Shown: positions 1 through 8,604 of the stretch, piece by piece
How the letters are laid out: the number at the start of each line of letters is the position of its first letter
Numbering within the stretch: the first letter of the stretch is position 1
Source of the DNA: Neorhodopirellula lusitana
GTDB lineage: Bacteria; Planctomycetota; Planctomycetia; Pirellulales; Pirellulaceae
Direction of reading: 5' to 3'
Length of the DNA stretch: 64,000 bases
NCBI RefSeq assembly: GCF_900182915.1
Contig: NZ_FXUG01000016.1
Location: 118,862 to 182,861 of the forward strand
Translations under genes and position numbers: made by a program
Notes under the pieces: generated by a model
The model's input: the letters and a program-made list of their open reading frames with translations, nothing else
Database searches by the model: none
Told to the model about the DNA's origin: nothing

Positions 1-1
1 C

Positions 2-328
2 GAGCTCTCCGAGTTAGGTGCCATTAAGCTGCAGCTCAGTGGCCCGCGTTATGACGATTGGGCGGAGTGGCATCCGCCTGGCAGTCAGCCTGAGTCCTTT
101 GTCGGCGGATTGCATGATCGGCATGACATTGAATCTGCCGCGTCGATTGGCCAAGGGTGGTTCCTGGTGCGATATCACAGCCCGAAACAGGTTCCGTCAG
201 GCGACTTAGTTCGAATCGAAAGTCGCGGCCAGGCAGGTCGCGACTTTGGCACCACTTCGCCGATCGAGACCTCACCACGGTTCCAGAATTCGAAACTCAG
301 CGAATGCCAAACGCCGGCCAAAGGTTAA
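2..328 (+). CDS. 3' end of an unknown protein (partial)
   Basis: An open frame enters at base 2 with no stop before the TAA ending at 328, so this is the C-terminal ~108 residues of a gene that begins upstream of the window. The translation is natural protein rather than a shadow: a mixed, acidic and aromatic stretch (YDDWAEWHPPGSQPESF) followed by GWFLVRYHSPKQVPSGDLVRI, which reads like beta strands. I do not recognise the family and see no membrane segment or catalytic motif. It converges on the kinase gene that ends at 423. The opening residue of the frame is unknown, so length and localisation cannot be judged. Confidence 0.6.
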   Translation, partial: ELSELGAIKLQLSGPRYDDWAEWHPPGSQPESFVGGLHDRHDIESAASIGQGWFLVRYHSPKQVPSGDLVRIESRGQAGRDFGTTSPIETSPRFQNSKLSECQTPAKG

Positions 329-422
329 CCAGTAAATACGCGTGATTTATCGTCGTTCCGGTTTCCTGCCCCGGTTGGTTTTAACCGTTCGTTGTACCGG
401 AAACGCTGTAACCAAGTTTGGG

Positions 423-2858
423 TCACCTCGGTGCGATTGGAGGTCCGACCAGGGAGTCCCAGGTTTCACGTTGGCTGTCGGTGAGGACCGCAAGGATCTC
501 TTGAACGGTCTTTTTCGAAACTTCGTCGAAAGACGGGCCTGGTGGGTTGGGGCCATGGTTGTCAGGCCTTGTATTGCGTTCGGGACCGTTACGTTCGGGA
601 CCGCTGCGTTCGGCTATACCTTGTGGGCCATTGGGCGGGCCATTGGTTCGGGATCCCGGTGGTCCGTCAGTTCTTGATCCGGGGCCGAATTCTGAATTGT
701 TGGGACGCCAGCCTGGGCCGCCGAATCGCGGAGGACCGCCTTTGCCGGGACCTTCACGGCCATCGCCGCCTCTTCCATCACCGCGTCGATCGCCGCCACG
801 TTTGGGGCGGTTCTCTTCAATGATTCGACTGATATCGTCCCGCTGTTCCCGGCTCAGGCTCAGCGCGGTGACAATCTCAGTGGTCTTGAATGTGAAAGGC
901 AAGCGACGTTGGCGAGCGATCTGGTGCAGCCGTGTGAGTTGGGATTCGCTTAGTTTTTGGCGAAGGGATTGATCGAACTCCCGCAACAGGGTGGACAGTT
1001 CCTGGTTGTCGGTGGTCATTCCGCCAATGAACTGGTTTTCAAACGACTCGCGTTCTGCTTCGAATGCATAAATGGTGTCCTCGATCTTGGCCGCCTCTTC
1101 CGGATCAATCTTCAGATCGGCTTGCACCCACCGCTCGGACAACTGCAACAGTGGTGACAGGTTTTCAAGGACCTGTAGCTCGTTGACCATGCGTTGCACG
1201 CGATCGGAGGTGGCTTTCAATTCGCTGGTGAGCTGCGGCGCATTCGCTCGTTTCGCTAGGAAGTCCTGATAAAACGAAAGCGATGTTTCTAGGAAGCTGC
1301 GGCGCAGGTCTTGCAAGTCGGGACGATATGCGAGTTCGCTTTCGCTCAAACTGCTGAACGCGTCGACTGCGTTACGGGCTTGTTGGAAGCTTTCTTGGGC
1401 AGCGAGACGCTGTTCCGTTTCACGCGACAAGGCGTTGGCGGTGTGCCTTTGCTCTCGCCAAATCATCAACGTGGTGACCAACAGTCCCAGTGTCGCAAGC
1501 AGCAGCATGGCACTTGCGGCGGCAACCCATCCGCTGTTGCGTCGTCGCCATTTGGCCAGGCGTTCCCAGACGGTCGGTGGTTTGGCGGCGATCGGTTTGT
1601 CATCCAGCCATGCCTGTAAATCGTCCGCCAAAGCACCGGCGCTGGAGTATCTTTCTTGCGGTAGTTTCGCGATCGCCTTGCGGATGATGGTGTCCAGTTC
1701 GATCGGTAATGCCGGTTCGACGGACTTGGGTGTCGGGGGATCGTGCAACGCGACGCTGTTGAGCATCTCACGATAGCCTTCGCCCTCGATTGCCGGTCGC
1801 AAAGTCAGTAGTTCGTAAAGCGTGACGCCCAGCGAGTAGATATCGGTGCGATGATCCAGTTGGTCACGCCGGCCGGAGGCTTGTTCAGGGCTCATGTAAC
1901 GGAGCGTTCCCATCGGGTCGCCCGTTCGCGTCAATTCCGATGCTCCATTTTGAACCTGTGCGAGTCCAAAGTCGGTCACCCAAATTTTGCCGGCGGAATC
2001 GAGCAGTAGATTGGCCGGCTTAATGTCGCGGTGAATGACGCCGTATTGGTGAGCGTGCTCGATCGCGATTGCGGCTTGGCAAGTCATCCGGACGACGGAT
2101 TGGAAATAGCGAAGCTTGTCTTGGGAGGTGCCCGATCGAAACGTGTCGTTGAGCCGCGATCGGGTGGGCAATGCCACGTTGTCAGTGTCGTCGAGGCCGG
2201 ATGCATTGAGGTGTTGAGCCGCTCGGGATGACGCGGTGCTGCGGCGAGGTGCGCCCGATGCGCCCTTGGTTCCGGATGCCTTGTGGTAACCTGATGCGCC
2301 GCGGGCTGTTGAGCCGTTGGACGCCAATTCCGCTTCCCGTTTGTTCTCGATCAATTCAGCCAGGGTGCTGCCATCGATCATCTGCATCGCGTAGTAGTGA
2401 ACGCCTCGGTCGCTGCCGACGGCGTAAACGGGAACGATGTTGGTGTGGTGAAGCGCGGCCGCCGCGTGGGCCTCGTTGCGAAACCGTTGCAGACGCACCG
2501 CGTCCAGGCCGCTGGCAAAGGGCAAAACCTTCAAGGCAACATGTCGACCTAACGACAACTGGATCGCTTCGTACACCACGCCCATACCGCCACGGCCCAA
2601 TTCCCCCACGATCTGGAAGTCACCGATCGGCTTCGCGGTGAATTCGGCGTCCGGCGCGACCATGCTTTGTGCCTTCGGTTCGGCAGCACGGTGGACCAGG
2701 GCTAAGCCCTCCAGCGACGGTCGCAGCTCAGTCGCGATCGCGGCATGTTGTTGCAAAAACTCTTCCTGGGAAGGCGCGTTGCCCGCGTCGAGTAGGTGCA
2801 TGTAGTCTTTAACAGCGGCTACCACGCGAAAATCGTCAGTGTCGTCGAGTTCATTCAT
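423..2858 (-). CDS. membrane-anchored serine/threonine protein kinase
   Basis: Bacterial Hanks-type Ser/Thr kinase of 811 aa. Visible motifs are the glycine loop GRGGMGVVYE (residues 88-97), the ATP-anchoring Lys110 in VALKVL, HRDIKPANLL (276-285, catalytic Asp278), DFG at 296-298 and the SPEQASG activation/P+1 region near 323. A low-complexity Ser/Ala/Gly insert (about 174-245) separates the lobes, which is unusual. One transmembrane helix lies at about 443-466. The extracytoplasmic part is helical, then Gly/Pro/Arg-rich (about 690-790). There is no clear Shine-Dalgarno at the ATG. The ECF sigma factor gene lies 147 bp upstream on the same strand, a pairing typical of planctomycetes, so a role in controlling that sigma factor is inferred. 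The ligand and substrates are unknown. Confidence 0.93.
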   Translation of the reverse strand: MNELDDTDDFRVVAAVKDYMHLLDAGNAPSQEEFLQQHAAIATELRPSLEGLALVHRAAEPKAQSMVAPDAEFTAKPIGDFQIVGELGRGGMGVVYEAIQLSLGRHVALKVLPFASGLDAVRLQRFRNEAHAAAALHHTNIVPVYAVGSDRGVHYYAMQMIDGSTLAELIENKREAELASNGSTARGASGYHKASGTKGASGAPRRSTASSRAAQHLNASGLDDTDNVALPTRSRLNDTFRSGTSQDKLRYFQSVVRMTCQAAIAIEHAHQYGVIHRDIKPANLLLDSAGKIWVTDFGLAQVQNGASELTRTGDPMGTLRYMSPEQASGRRDQLDHRTDIYSLGVTLYELLTLRPAIEGEGYREMLNSVALHDPPTPKSVEPALPIELDTIIRKAIAKLPQERYSSAGALADDLQAWLDDKPIAAKPPTVWERLAKWRRRNSGWVAAASAMLLLATLGLLVTTLMIWREQRHTANALSRETEQRLAAQESFQQARNAVDAFSSLSESELAYRPDLQDLRRSFLETSLSFYQDFLAKRANAPQLTSELKATSDRVQRMVNELQVLENLSPLLQLSERWVQADLKIDPEEAAKIEDTIYAFEAERESFENQFIGGMTTDNQELSTLLREFDQSLRQKLSESQLTRLHQIARQRRLPFTFKTTEIVTALSLSREQRDDISRIIEENRPKRGGDRRGDGRGGDGREGPGKGGPPRFGGPGWRPNNSEFGPGSRTDGPPGSRTNGPPNGPQGIAERSGPERNGPERNTRPDNHGPNPPGPSFDEVSKKTVQEILAVLTDSQRETWDSLVGPPIAPR

Positions 2859-3005
2859 AATTGTTTTCTGAAAGTTTGCTCTCTGAGAAAACTTCCTTTG
2901 CTGCAGACACGGTCAAAGTTTTTGGTTCGAGGTAACAAGTGTGTTGGGCGAGCGGCGAATGAAAGCGACCGTGGTGAACTTTGTACGGAGTTACAACCAA
3001 TCGCA

Positions 3006-3746
3006 TTACGCCATGTGTTGTTTCAATTTTGCCAGGCCGCGGACCCACAATTTTTCAACGCTATCGACGCTGCGGTTCATCAGCCTCGCCACTTCTGCAA
3101 ACGGCAATCCATCAACGTGCCGCAAGACGATCACTTGTCGGTAGTCATCGGGAAGTCCTTCGAGAGCACCGGCCAGTTCCAGGAACGCTTCGTTGCGGGC
3201 GAAGTGCTGACTCGGCGAAGTCACGTCGCCGGCAAGTTGTGATTGCAGGAAGCCGGTCGCGCTTGCCAGACTCTGATTCAATCGTTGTTCCAAGCGAGGG
3301 TCACGTTTTTGGGTGCCAAGGAACTTGCGGACGTGCATTGCCAATGTGTTGGAAAGAATCCCACGGAGCCAGCCGGCGAATTCCTCGGCAGAGTCACCGC
3401 GGAATTCGGCGATGTTGCCGTGGGCGGCCAGAAAGACCTCTTGGGCAACGTCTGATGGATCCGCCTTGGCCTGCATGTGATGATGAAGTTGAGTGCGTGC
3501 TAGAAAAACAACATATTTGCGATAACTCAGCAGTAGCTCTCCCAGTGCCTCTCCGTCTCCGGCTCGCGCAGCATCAATCAGCCGCTCGGTGCGGCTGAGC
3601 GATTCCGCCGAGTTGCTCGAATCCGACAAATGGTCTGATGATTGATTCGTTTGTGACTGGTCGACTTGGGATTCCGTTGGCTGCGAATCGAAGGCCTCAG
3701 GGCGTTCATTCAAGAGGGACGTTCTCCAGGGTTCGGAAGCGGGCAC
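3006..3746 (-). CDS. ECF-type RNA polymerase sigma factor
   Basis: Sigma-70 family protein of 246 aa from a GTG start at 3746; no internal ATG precedes the conserved region. Residues 1-55 are a Ser/Gln/Asp-rich extension. Region 2 follows, with TERLIDAARAGDGEALGELL and the core-binding DPSDVAQEVFLAAH stretch. Region 4 is the C-terminal LPDDYRQVIVLRHVDGLPFAEVA..MNRSVDSVEKLWVRGLAKL helix-turn-helix. Region 3 is absent, as in ECF factors. The Ser/Thr kinase gene lies downstream on the same strand with a 147 bp gap, and planctomycetes often encode ECF factors beside such kinases. No membrane anti-sigma factor is adjacent, so control by phosphorylation is plausible but inferred. Target promoters are unknown. 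Confidence 0.9.
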   Translation of the reverse strand: MPASEPWRTSLLNERPEAFDSQPTESQVDQSQTNQSSDHLSDSSNSAESLSRTERLIDAARAGDGEALGELLLSYRKYVVFLARTQLHHHMQAKADPSDVAQEVFLAAHGNIAEFRGDSAEEFAGWLRGILSNTLAMHVRKFLGTQKRDPRLEQRLNQSLASATGFLQSQLAGDVTSPSQHFARNEAFLELAGALEGLPDDYRQVIVLRHVDGLPFAEVARLMNRSVDSVEKLWVRGLAKLKQHMA

Positions 3747-3854
3747 GCGGTTGCGACTTCAAGGTGGCGGGTTGGTAGCCACGAATTCGCTGGCGCGTGT
3801 GGATTTGCGGCGTCCGAGCTGACTGTTGCTAGGTTAACGGTTGCCAGAAATGGG

Positions 3855-3909
3855 CAAAGCCGCCGCATGAAATGAAATTCTAACGAAATTTCATCACGCA
3901 GCGGCTTTG
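3855..3909. terminator. long inverted repeat between sigma factor and SulP-CA genes
   Basis: A 9-bp arm caaagccgc (3855-3863) pairs with gcggctttg (3901-3909), and an inner arm tgaaatt (3873-3879) pairs with aatttca (3887-3893). It sits just beyond the stop of the SulP-carbonic anhydrase gene, so it could act as a minus-strand terminator, although the following T-tract is weak. Confidence 0.45.
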
Positions 3910-3942
3910 TCGAGGGTTCATTCGTCAGGGGTTGCGGCGGGG

Positions 3943-6213
3943 CTAGGCAGTCGCAACCTGCGAATTACGTGGTGTCAGGAAATCGATGTGCCCGGTTTTC
4001 ACGTCGTAAATCGCACCGACGACCTTCACCTGGCCGCTTGCGACAGCCTTGGCGATCACGTCGCTGCGTTCGGTGATCAGCGAAACGGTGTGCAGCACAT
4101 TCCGACGTGCGACTTCGTCCACCATTTTTTCGAACTCCTCGGCCGACTCGTTGTCGGAGTTCGGGTGATCGTGGCCCACGCTCGGCGCGATCTCATCGAC
4201 GATCGATTGCAGGTGTTGGCACCCGGTCGCCGATTCCGCGTTCTGGCCATTGGAAATCAGTTGGACGGATGAGGTGACGGCACCACACCGGGTGTGCCCC
4301 AGAACCATAACCAGCTTGACGCCGGCCACGGCAACGGCGTACTCGATGCTGCCTAGCGACTTCGTGCCGACCACGTTTCCGGCCACACGGACGCTGAAGA
4401 TGTCGCCCACGCCCAGGTCAAAGACCAGTTCCGTTGGCACTCGCGAATCGATGCAGCTCAAGATTGCGGCCAGCGGGTTTTGGCCCGCAGCGGTCGCGTT
4501 GACCTGACGTCCAAGGTCACGGTTCAGACGCGTGCCTTTGACGAAACGCGCGTTGCCATCCTGGAGAAGGTCGATGACCTGATCCGCCGTGATCTGTTCT
4601 TGCAGTTCGCGGGTGGTGTAGTCCGCAAACTGAATCACATCGTTCAGTTCGTACTTCGTCCGGAATCCAACTAGGTTGACCAACACGTTCCGTTTGGGAG
4701 CGATGTTGTCGGTGAAGTCGCGAATCAAACTCAAGACGTCTGGATCGATGTAGTCCGACTCGGTTGCGTCGATCACCAGTCGCGTGCCTTCACCAGCTTC
4801 GTTGAGCGTGCGTTCGACAGCCGCGCGATTCAGAAAACTGACCTGGTTCGCCAATTCAATGTGCGTGATGTCGCCGGCCAGGCGGCGCTCGATCACACGG
4901 CGAATGGGGCGTCGCAGGTTGCTGTTGAGAATAAACAGAATCGCGACCCCAAGCCCAATCAGAATACCAACCAACAGGTCGGTCATCACGATCGCAACGA
5001 CCGTCACGATGAACGGGATGAACTGGTAACGGCCCTCTTTCCACATCTGTTTGAAGAGGGTGGGGCTGGCAAGTTTGAAGCCCGTTACCAACAAGATTGC
5101 GGCCAATGCGGACAGCGGAATCATGTTCATTAATTTCGGTAGCAACGCCACCGCAATCAGCAACAGCACACCGTGGAACATTGCCGATAGCTTGGTCTTG
5201 TTGCCGGCGTTCACGTTGACACTACCGCGAACAATCACGGATGTCACGGGCAGACCACCAATCATCCCACAAACCAGGTTCCCGCAACCTTGTGCGATCA
5301 GTTCGCGACTGGGCGGCGAGTTGCGTTTTTCAGGATCGATCTTGTCAACCGCTTCCAGGTTAAGCAGCGTTTCAAGCGAAGCGACCACCGCGATCGTGAT
5401 CGCGGCCAAGTAAACGGCCGGATTGACTAGTTGCTTGAAGTCGGGAAGTCGTAAGAACCCAATGAACTCCGACGCACTTTCGGCAATCGGTATCTGGACA
5501 AGGTGGCTGCCCTCGACGGTCCAATCCCCGCCCATCTTTTGGAACAGGAAACTCAAACCCGTGCCGGCGATCACGACCAACAAGGGGGCTGGAACGAGAG
5601 ACTTCTTCAACGCTGGAATGCGATCCCAAAGCAACAGGATCGCAATCGAAATCAGTCCGATGACCATCGCGCCTTGATGGATGTCACCGGCGAATGTTGT
5701 GAACAATTCCGTGAACGTGTTTTCATTGTCAGGTTGATTGAACGACATCTCGCCTTCCGGGTCGGCATCGTGGCCGACGACGTGAGGGATTTGTTTCAGA
5801 ATCAGGATCACACCGATCGCGACCAGCAAGCCTTTGATGACGCTGGACGGGAAGAACGCCGATAACGCTCCTCCCTTGGCGACGCCAAAACCGATCTGAA
5901 TCAGACCGGCGATGGTGACCGCTAAAAGGAACGCTTCAAAAGAGCCAAGCAGCGCGATTTGAGCGGCGACGATTGCAGTCAAACCCGCTGCCGGTCCGCT
6001 GACGCTGGTTTGGGAACCACTGAAAGCGGCCACGATGATGCCGCCGACGATGCCGGAAAGCAGTCCTGAAAACAGATCCGCGCCGGATGCCAGGGCGATG
6101 CCCAGACAAAGTGGTAACGCGACGAGGAAGACAACAAGACCTGCGACAAGGTCTTTGACAATCGTTGACGGAGAAAAGAGAGGAGTTGGTGTGGTTGTTG
6201 GTTGTGGAAGCAT
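3943..6213 (-). CDS. SulP-family anion transporter fused to beta-carbonic anhydrase
   Basis: A 756-aa fusion. The N-terminal ~400 residues are a multi-helix SulP (SLC26-like) permease, starting VKDLVAGLVVFLVALPLCLGIA with the SGSQTSVSGPAAG motif of the family. A STAS-like segment follows (about 450-550, including GTRLVIDATESDYIDPDVL). The C-terminal ~190 residues are a beta-carbonic anhydrase with the zinc ligands Cys587, His640 and Cys643 and the Asp589-Arg591 dyad (CIDSR, GHTRC). The enzyme reversibly hydrates CO2, so the inferred role is bicarbonate (or another anion) movement coupled to CO2/HCO3- interconversion at the inner membrane. The start was set at the ATG at 6213, which directly precedes the conserved permease region; an in-frame start at 6273 would add 20 residues. 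Similar SulP-CA fusions are known in other bacteria. Confidence 0.92.
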   Translation of the reverse strand: MLPQPTTTPTPLFSPSTIVKDLVAGLVVFLVALPLCLGIALASGADLFSGLLSGIVGGIIVAAFSGSQTSVSGPAAGLTAIVAAQIALLGSFEAFLLAVTIAGLIQIGFGVAKGGALSAFFPSSVIKGLLVAIGVILILKQIPHVVGHDADPEGEMSFNQPDNENTFTELFTTFAGDIHQGAMVIGLISIAILLLWDRIPALKKSLVPAPLLVVIAGTGLSFLFQKMGGDWTVEGSHLVQIPIAESASEFIGFLRLPDFKQLVNPAVYLAAITIAVVASLETLLNLEAVDKIDPEKRNSPPSRELIAQGCGNLVCGMIGGLPVTSVIVRGSVNVNAGNKTKLSAMFHGVLLLIAVALLPKLMNMIPLSALAAILLVTGFKLASPTLFKQMWKEGRYQFIPFIVTVVAIVMTDLLVGILIGLGVAILFILNSNLRRPIRRVIERRLAGDITHIELANQVSFLNRAAVERTLNEAGEGTRLVIDATESDYIDPDVLSLIRDFTDNIAPKRNVLVNLVGFRTKYELNDVIQFADYTTRELQEQITADQVIDLLQDGNARFVKGTRLNRDLGRQVNATAAGQNPLAAILSCIDSRVPTELVFDLGVGDIFSVRVAGNVVGTKSLGSIEYAVAVAGVKLVMVLGHTRCGAVTSSVQLISNGQNAESATGCQHLQSIVDEIAPSVGHDHPNSDNESAEEFEKMVDEVARRNVLHTVSLITERSDVIAKAVASGQVKVVGAIYDVKTGHIDFLTPRNSQVATA

Positions 6214-6472
6214 CAGCGTGCACCCTTTTGTGGGGAAATAGTCTTCGGATGTTTGGGCACAACACGAACCCATCGGTATCGCAACGTTCGCGATTGGCGA
6301 AGTGCGACTTTGATCAGTTCAGCGGTTCTTGATAAACAGCCAGGGGCTGGGTCACTACCGAATCGGTTCCAGGATGCCGCCCGAATTGAGACGGACTTTT
6401 CCTAGTGATTCGATTGTTGAAATCGCATGAAGTTTGGGGTCGGATTGCAAGTTGACGGAGGACCGTCGACGG

Positions 6473-6790
6473 TTAACACCGAATAGGGGCAAGGCAATCG
6501 TTCGTGAAACGATGACCGACAATGGCACGAAGATGGCCATCGCGACGTTGGGGCAGACGGCGGTCGTGCTTGCTCGCGAAGACTTTCGCGGATGATCCCC
6601 GATCGCAACGGGCCGGAGCACGTCGGTGGGAAGAGCAGGCGACGCGCTCTTTGACTTCTTCCGACTGGGTTTGGACCTCGTTTTCAACGATTCCCCGGCA
6701 CATCGACGCCGTAATCCCAAAGCTGGGTAGCGCAAAAAGCACCAGCAAGGCGAAGGGCATCACGCTATTGAGGCGTTTGGCGGATGTCAT
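6473..6790 (-). CDS. doubtful small exported or membrane protein
   Basis: This frame begins with a convincing hydrophobic leader (MTSAKRLNSVMPFALLVLFA and on through SFGITASMC) followed by an acidic stretch (IVENEVQTQSEEVKERV). The second half is Arg/His-rich and looks like out-of-frame translation. A different minus-strand frame (6355-6735) then has a more protein-like tail. This could be a short real gene, a frameshifted one, or chance. No Shine-Dalgarno is visible and I recognise no family. The rest of the interval 6214-6986 shows nothing else I can support. Confidence 0.3.
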   Translation of the reverse strand: MTSAKRLNSVMPFALLVLFALPSFGITASMCRGIVENEVQTQSEEVKERVACSSHRRAPARCDRGSSAKVFASKHDRRLPQRRDGHLRAIVGHRFTNDCLAPIRC

Positions 6791-6986
6791 TAACGGGAAC
6801 AAAGTTGGTGAAAATGAGGGAGATCAGCGTTTCCGGAAATGAAAGCGAGTCTCAGCTTATACGGAATCGTAATCGAGTCGGGATTGTAGCGGGGCGGTCG
6901 TGCGTGACAATAGAGATCTAAGCGGCGGGTCAGGGCAAATAGGGCGTGAGGAAAAGGAGGCCGTTGTTCGCTTCAGTGGAAGTGAA

Positions 6987-7310
6987 TCAGCTTGCCGGCG
7001 AAGCAAACTTGAGTCCCAAAATCCCCGCCACAATCAGTCCAATGCAGAGGATTCGGACGACATCGCGAGGTTCGTCAAACAGGAAGATTCCGCAGATTGC
7101 GGTTCCCACGGCTCCAATTCCGGTCCACACCGCGTAGCCCGTGCCGACTGGGATCGTTTTCAATGAGTAGGACAGTAGTACCATACTAACCACCATAGCC
7201 GTAACGGTCGCGATCGTGGGCAAAGGCTTTGAAAACCCGTCAGTGTATTTTAGTCCGATCGCCCAACCAATTTCCAGCAAGCCAGCAATTGTGAGATAGA
7301 TCCAAGCCAT
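6987..7310 (-). CDS. sugE: small multidrug resistance (SMR) protein, SugE/Gdx type
   Basis: A 107-aa protein with four predicted transmembrane helices, matching the usual SMR length of about 105. The essential membrane Glu is at position 13 in [16 protein letters not shown]. The [11 protein letters not shown] and [20 protein letters not shown] stretches are characteristic of the SugE/Gdx branch, whose characterised members export guanidinium and some quaternary ammonium cations by H+ antiport; EmrE-type drug pumps differ here. The start is set at 7310, where AGGA precedes the ATG by a normal spacing; the open frame extends 45 codons upstream, but that sequence is not SMR-like. It lies 194 bp downstream of the MOSC gene. 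I looked for guanidine riboswitch motifs in that gap and found none. Confidence 0.92.
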   Translation of the reverse strand: MAWIYLTIAGLLEIGWAIGLKYTDGFSKPLPTIATVTAMVVSMVLLSYSLKTIPVGTGYAVWTGIGAVGTAICGIFLFDEPRDVVRILCIGLIVAGILGLKFASPAS

Positions 7311-7504
7311 GGGGAATTCCTGTTGGTGCGGTGTCTGGTGGTGGGGAGGTGCTTGCTGAAGGGGCGCTGAAGCCGAATGGGCAGCGATTCTTGTGAGCAG
7401 GCGATTTCGTTGGGCGAGGTCAGTGATGTCAATTGCCGAGTGCAATATTCGGCGACTGAAAACGCGTCAAGCGAGGTGTGAAAGTGAGGCGGGAATTTGC
7501 CGAT

Positions 7505-8188
7505 TCAGCCTTCCAGTCTTTTCGCCGTGTCTGGTTCTTTACCCTTGGTGACCCGTTTGGCCAACGTCGCCTGCCAGCTCGGTGAAAGTGAAGGGACTGC
7601 CATCAGGTCTTTCGCGGCGGTCATGTTTTTCTTGTCGTGGTGCATCAGCTGGTTAGCCGCTTCGATCGTCCACTGTGGCCATTGCCGGTCGACCAAACGT
7701 GCAGGATTGCCCTGTTGAACTTGGCCCTCCTGTAAGACGCGAAAGTACCAGCCGGTGTAGCCGGTTTGCTGTACCTGTAAGGCCAGCGTTTTGATATCCC
7801 AGCGTCGAGCGAGTTTCCAGCACGGTTGCCGAGGTTGCGATACCTGAACGACTGCCTCGCCGATCGACCAGGTGTCACCGATGCAAACGTCGTGCTCGGT
7901 GAGTTCACCGATGGTGAAGTTCTCGCCAAAGTCGCCAGCCTTCAATTCAGGAAGCTGAAGCTGGTCACGCCAGTACGGATAGTGCTCGGCCGAATAGACG
8001 CAAACGGCCTTGTGCGGACCACCGTGATGTTCCAGGTCGGCTTGCCCATCGCCGGCAAGATTAGTGGTCCCCAACCAAAGTGGTTCGGCCACGGTCTCCT
8101 TCAGGAAACCCGACGTCCATGGTTTATCGGTGCCAAGCGTTTGTGGCTTGCCAACCTGAATCGATCGCAGTTCAGCGGTTGGTGTCAT
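7505..8188 (-). CDS. MOSC domain protein, YiiM-like
   Basis: A 227-aa soluble protein with a MOSC (molybdenum cofactor sulfurase C-terminal) domain over about residues 30-165. Key stretches are GDGQADLEHHGGPHKAVCVY, AGDFGENFTIGEL and the conserved Cys of VSQPRQPCWKLA. The C-terminal helical segment (about 170-215) resembles the 3-alpha domain that follows MOSC in YiiM. MOSC proteins bind the molybdenum cofactor; YiiM-type proteins reduce N-hydroxylated compounds or are implicated in related Mo chemistry. No signal peptide is visible, so it is likely cytoplasmic. It is in the same orientation as the downstream SMR gene and divergent from the flavohaemoglobin gene, but the 416-bp gap gives no evidence of shared control. 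Confidence 0.88.
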   Translation of the reverse strand: MTPTAELRSIQVGKPQTLGTDKPWTSGFLKETVAEPLWLGTTNLAGDGQADLEHHGGPHKAVCVYSAEHYPYWRDQLQLPELKAGDFGENFTIGELTEHDVCIGDTWSIGEAVVQVSQPRQPCWKLARRWDIKTLALQVQQTGYTGWYFRVLQEGQVQQGNPARLVDRQWPQWTIEAANQLMHHDKKNMTAAKDLMAVPSLSPSWQATLAKRVTKGKEPDTAKRLEG

Positions 8189-8264
8189 TTGATTTCTTTC
8201 CAGGAGGTGGATACCTACAGATGACTTGAGGGGCGTGTAGGCCGCATCTTTTGGGTGGAGGTTT

Positions 8265-8380
8265 GTTTCAGTGGGATTTAGTTTCAGTGGGATTTAGTTG
8301 CGTGGGATTTGGTTGCGTGGGATTTGGTTGCGTGGGATTCGATTGCGTGGGATTCGATTGCGTGGGATTTGATTGCGCAA
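8265..8380. repeat. minisatellite, 15-16 bp unit, about 7.5 copies
   Basis: Two 16-bp copies (gtttcagtgggattta, 8265-8280 and 8281-8296) are followed by five 15-bp copies of (g/a)ttgcgtgggatt(t/c)g from 8297 to 8371 and a partial copy to 8380. Copies differ by single bases in a graded order. The array lies in the 416-bp divergent region between the MOSC and flavohaemoglobin genes, about 225 bp upstream of the latter. An open frame across it is a pentapeptide artefact of the repeat. Confidence 0.95.
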
Positions 8381-8604
8381 TAATGGGTGATGGATCCTAC
8401 GTATCTTGTGGCTGGGATGATCTTGTGGCCGGGATGGAACTGGGGAATGTCAGAACGACAATGTGTACCTTGACGTGTAGGTTGGTTTGTGTAACTTTAA
8501 TTCTCCCTCCTGATTCCCCACCCACTTGGGCCTCCATCTTCAGCTTTGGTTTCTTCAGCTACGGTTGGAGAAAGCAGGCGAATCCCCATTAGAGAGCATC
8601 TCGC

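Noticed and set aside
547..972. 141-aa plus-strand open frame rich in Pro/Gly/Arg
   Set aside because: It is the complement of the kinase's Gly/Pro/Arg-rich C-terminal region; low complexity makes chance open frames.
6355..6735. 126-aa minus-strand open frame
   Set aside because: It overlaps a different minus-strand frame with a better signal-like start; neither is convincing, so only the latter is listed at low confidence.
7311..7504. Guanidine riboswitch ahead of the SugE/Gdx gene
   Set aside because: None of the conserved guanidine-I or -III motifs were found in this gap.
8251..8592. Open frame with VGFGC/VGFDC pentapeptide repeats
   Set aside because: The repeats come from the 15-bp minisatellite being a multiple of three; no ribosome site or family signal.
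8189..8604. NsrR- or Fnr-type operator for the flavohaemoglobin gene
   Set aside because: No convincing palindrome of either class was seen.
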